Shown here: one piece after another, positions 17,781-18,206 of the stretch
Numbering within the stretch: the stretch's first letter is position 1
Layout: each line of letters starts with the position of its first letter
Assembly (NCBI GenBank): GCA_034696485.1
Contig: JAQIWT010000554.1
Span: forward strand, 1-18,206
Direction of reading: 5' to 3'
Origin: Isohypsibius dastychi
Lineage: Eukaryota; Tardigrada; Eutardigrada; Parachela; Isohypsibiidae
Length of the DNA: 18,206 nucleotides
The notes under the pieces: generated by a model
Database searches by the model: none
What the model was told of the DNA's origin: nothing
Seen by the model: the letters and a program-made list of their open reading frames with translations, nothing else
Position numbers and translations under genes: made by a program

Positions 17781-18206
17781 AACTCGCTTAACGATAATAT
17801 ATCCAACTGATCAGGATTATTTCTCATTTTCGCATACATCCAAATCAACTGCGAGGCATGAAAAACTCGAAAACGAATTATTGAAGCACAAAAAAACGAG
17901 TCATCGGTGAATTTACAAAAAGTTGTATTTTGTATGAAATGTCCACCTGGTATTTGGTTACGATAATGTTGCATGCATGTCGATAGGTGTAATTCAAGGG
18001 TTAAATCACTCGAATTCGAATTTCTGATTTGAAGTATGCATATGGTTTGTGTCTTGGCGGTTTACTTTGTGACAGTTGTAGATGATGTAACAGGCTCAGG
18101 TCAGGTCAGATGAAAGAATTACAGTATTCATTAGAGAACCCGCGAGAATTCACGATTAAGGTTTTCAGAGCTAAGAAGTAATTAAATTCAGAATGAACGC
18201 TCTGAA
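17781..18206. other. No feature recognised
   Basis: This is AT-rich sequence. A short repeat TCAGGTCAGGTCAG at about 18096-18109 contains two overlapping AGGTCA nuclear-receptor half-sites, which may be chance. Confidence 0.3.

Overview
The window is nuclear DNA of an animal, most probably a Caenorhabditis-like nematode. Genes are split by short introns (about 50-150 bases) with GTAAG/GTGAG donors and TTTCAG/TTTTAG acceptors. There is a multi-copy F-box family, and exons clearly related to CLEC16A/GOP-1 and eukaryotic RNase H1. No bacterial operon structure, tRNA, rRNA or CRISPR array was seen. Gene models are my own splice-site reconstructions.

Layout along the + strand: (1) 48-1186, the 3' end of an unrecognised + strand gene. 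(2) 1327-12762, a tandem array of three units read on the minus strand. Each unit has a four-exon F-box gene (copies A 1327-2554, B 4724-5926, C 9146-10331), an upstream block with coding remnants including a conserved 'segment X', and a three-exon RNase H-like gene (RH-1 4005-4548, RH-2 8420-8981, RH-3 11761-12666). (3) Unit 2 lacks most of the middle block and holds instead a decayed stretch of fibronectin type III exons (6391-7973) from a receptor-type gene. (4) 13437-14935, an RNase H1-like gene with good C-terminal catalytic motifs, plus a partial tandem copy of its last exon. (5) 15383-16391, the 5' exons of a CLEC16A/gop-1 homologue with disabling lesions. (6) 16392-18206, mostly featureless, with one weak first-exon candidate.

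Three F-box genes are open in every copy once spliced. An apparent frameshift in copy B falls inside a predicted 54-55 nt intron that is 3n and stop-free in copies A and C, so those two look like continuous exon. Two of the three RNase H-like copies are broken by different lesions. The intact one (RH-3) has lost most of the DEDD catalytic set and looks like a pseudoenzyme. F-box proteins of this type usually act as SCF ubiquitin-ligase adaptors. Whether the RNase H-like pseudoenzyme works with them is unknown; the link is only co-duplication.

The region looks like a fast-evolving accessory cluster built by unequal crossing-over, gene-fragment insertion and decay. Family assignments come from reading motifs, not from a database search.
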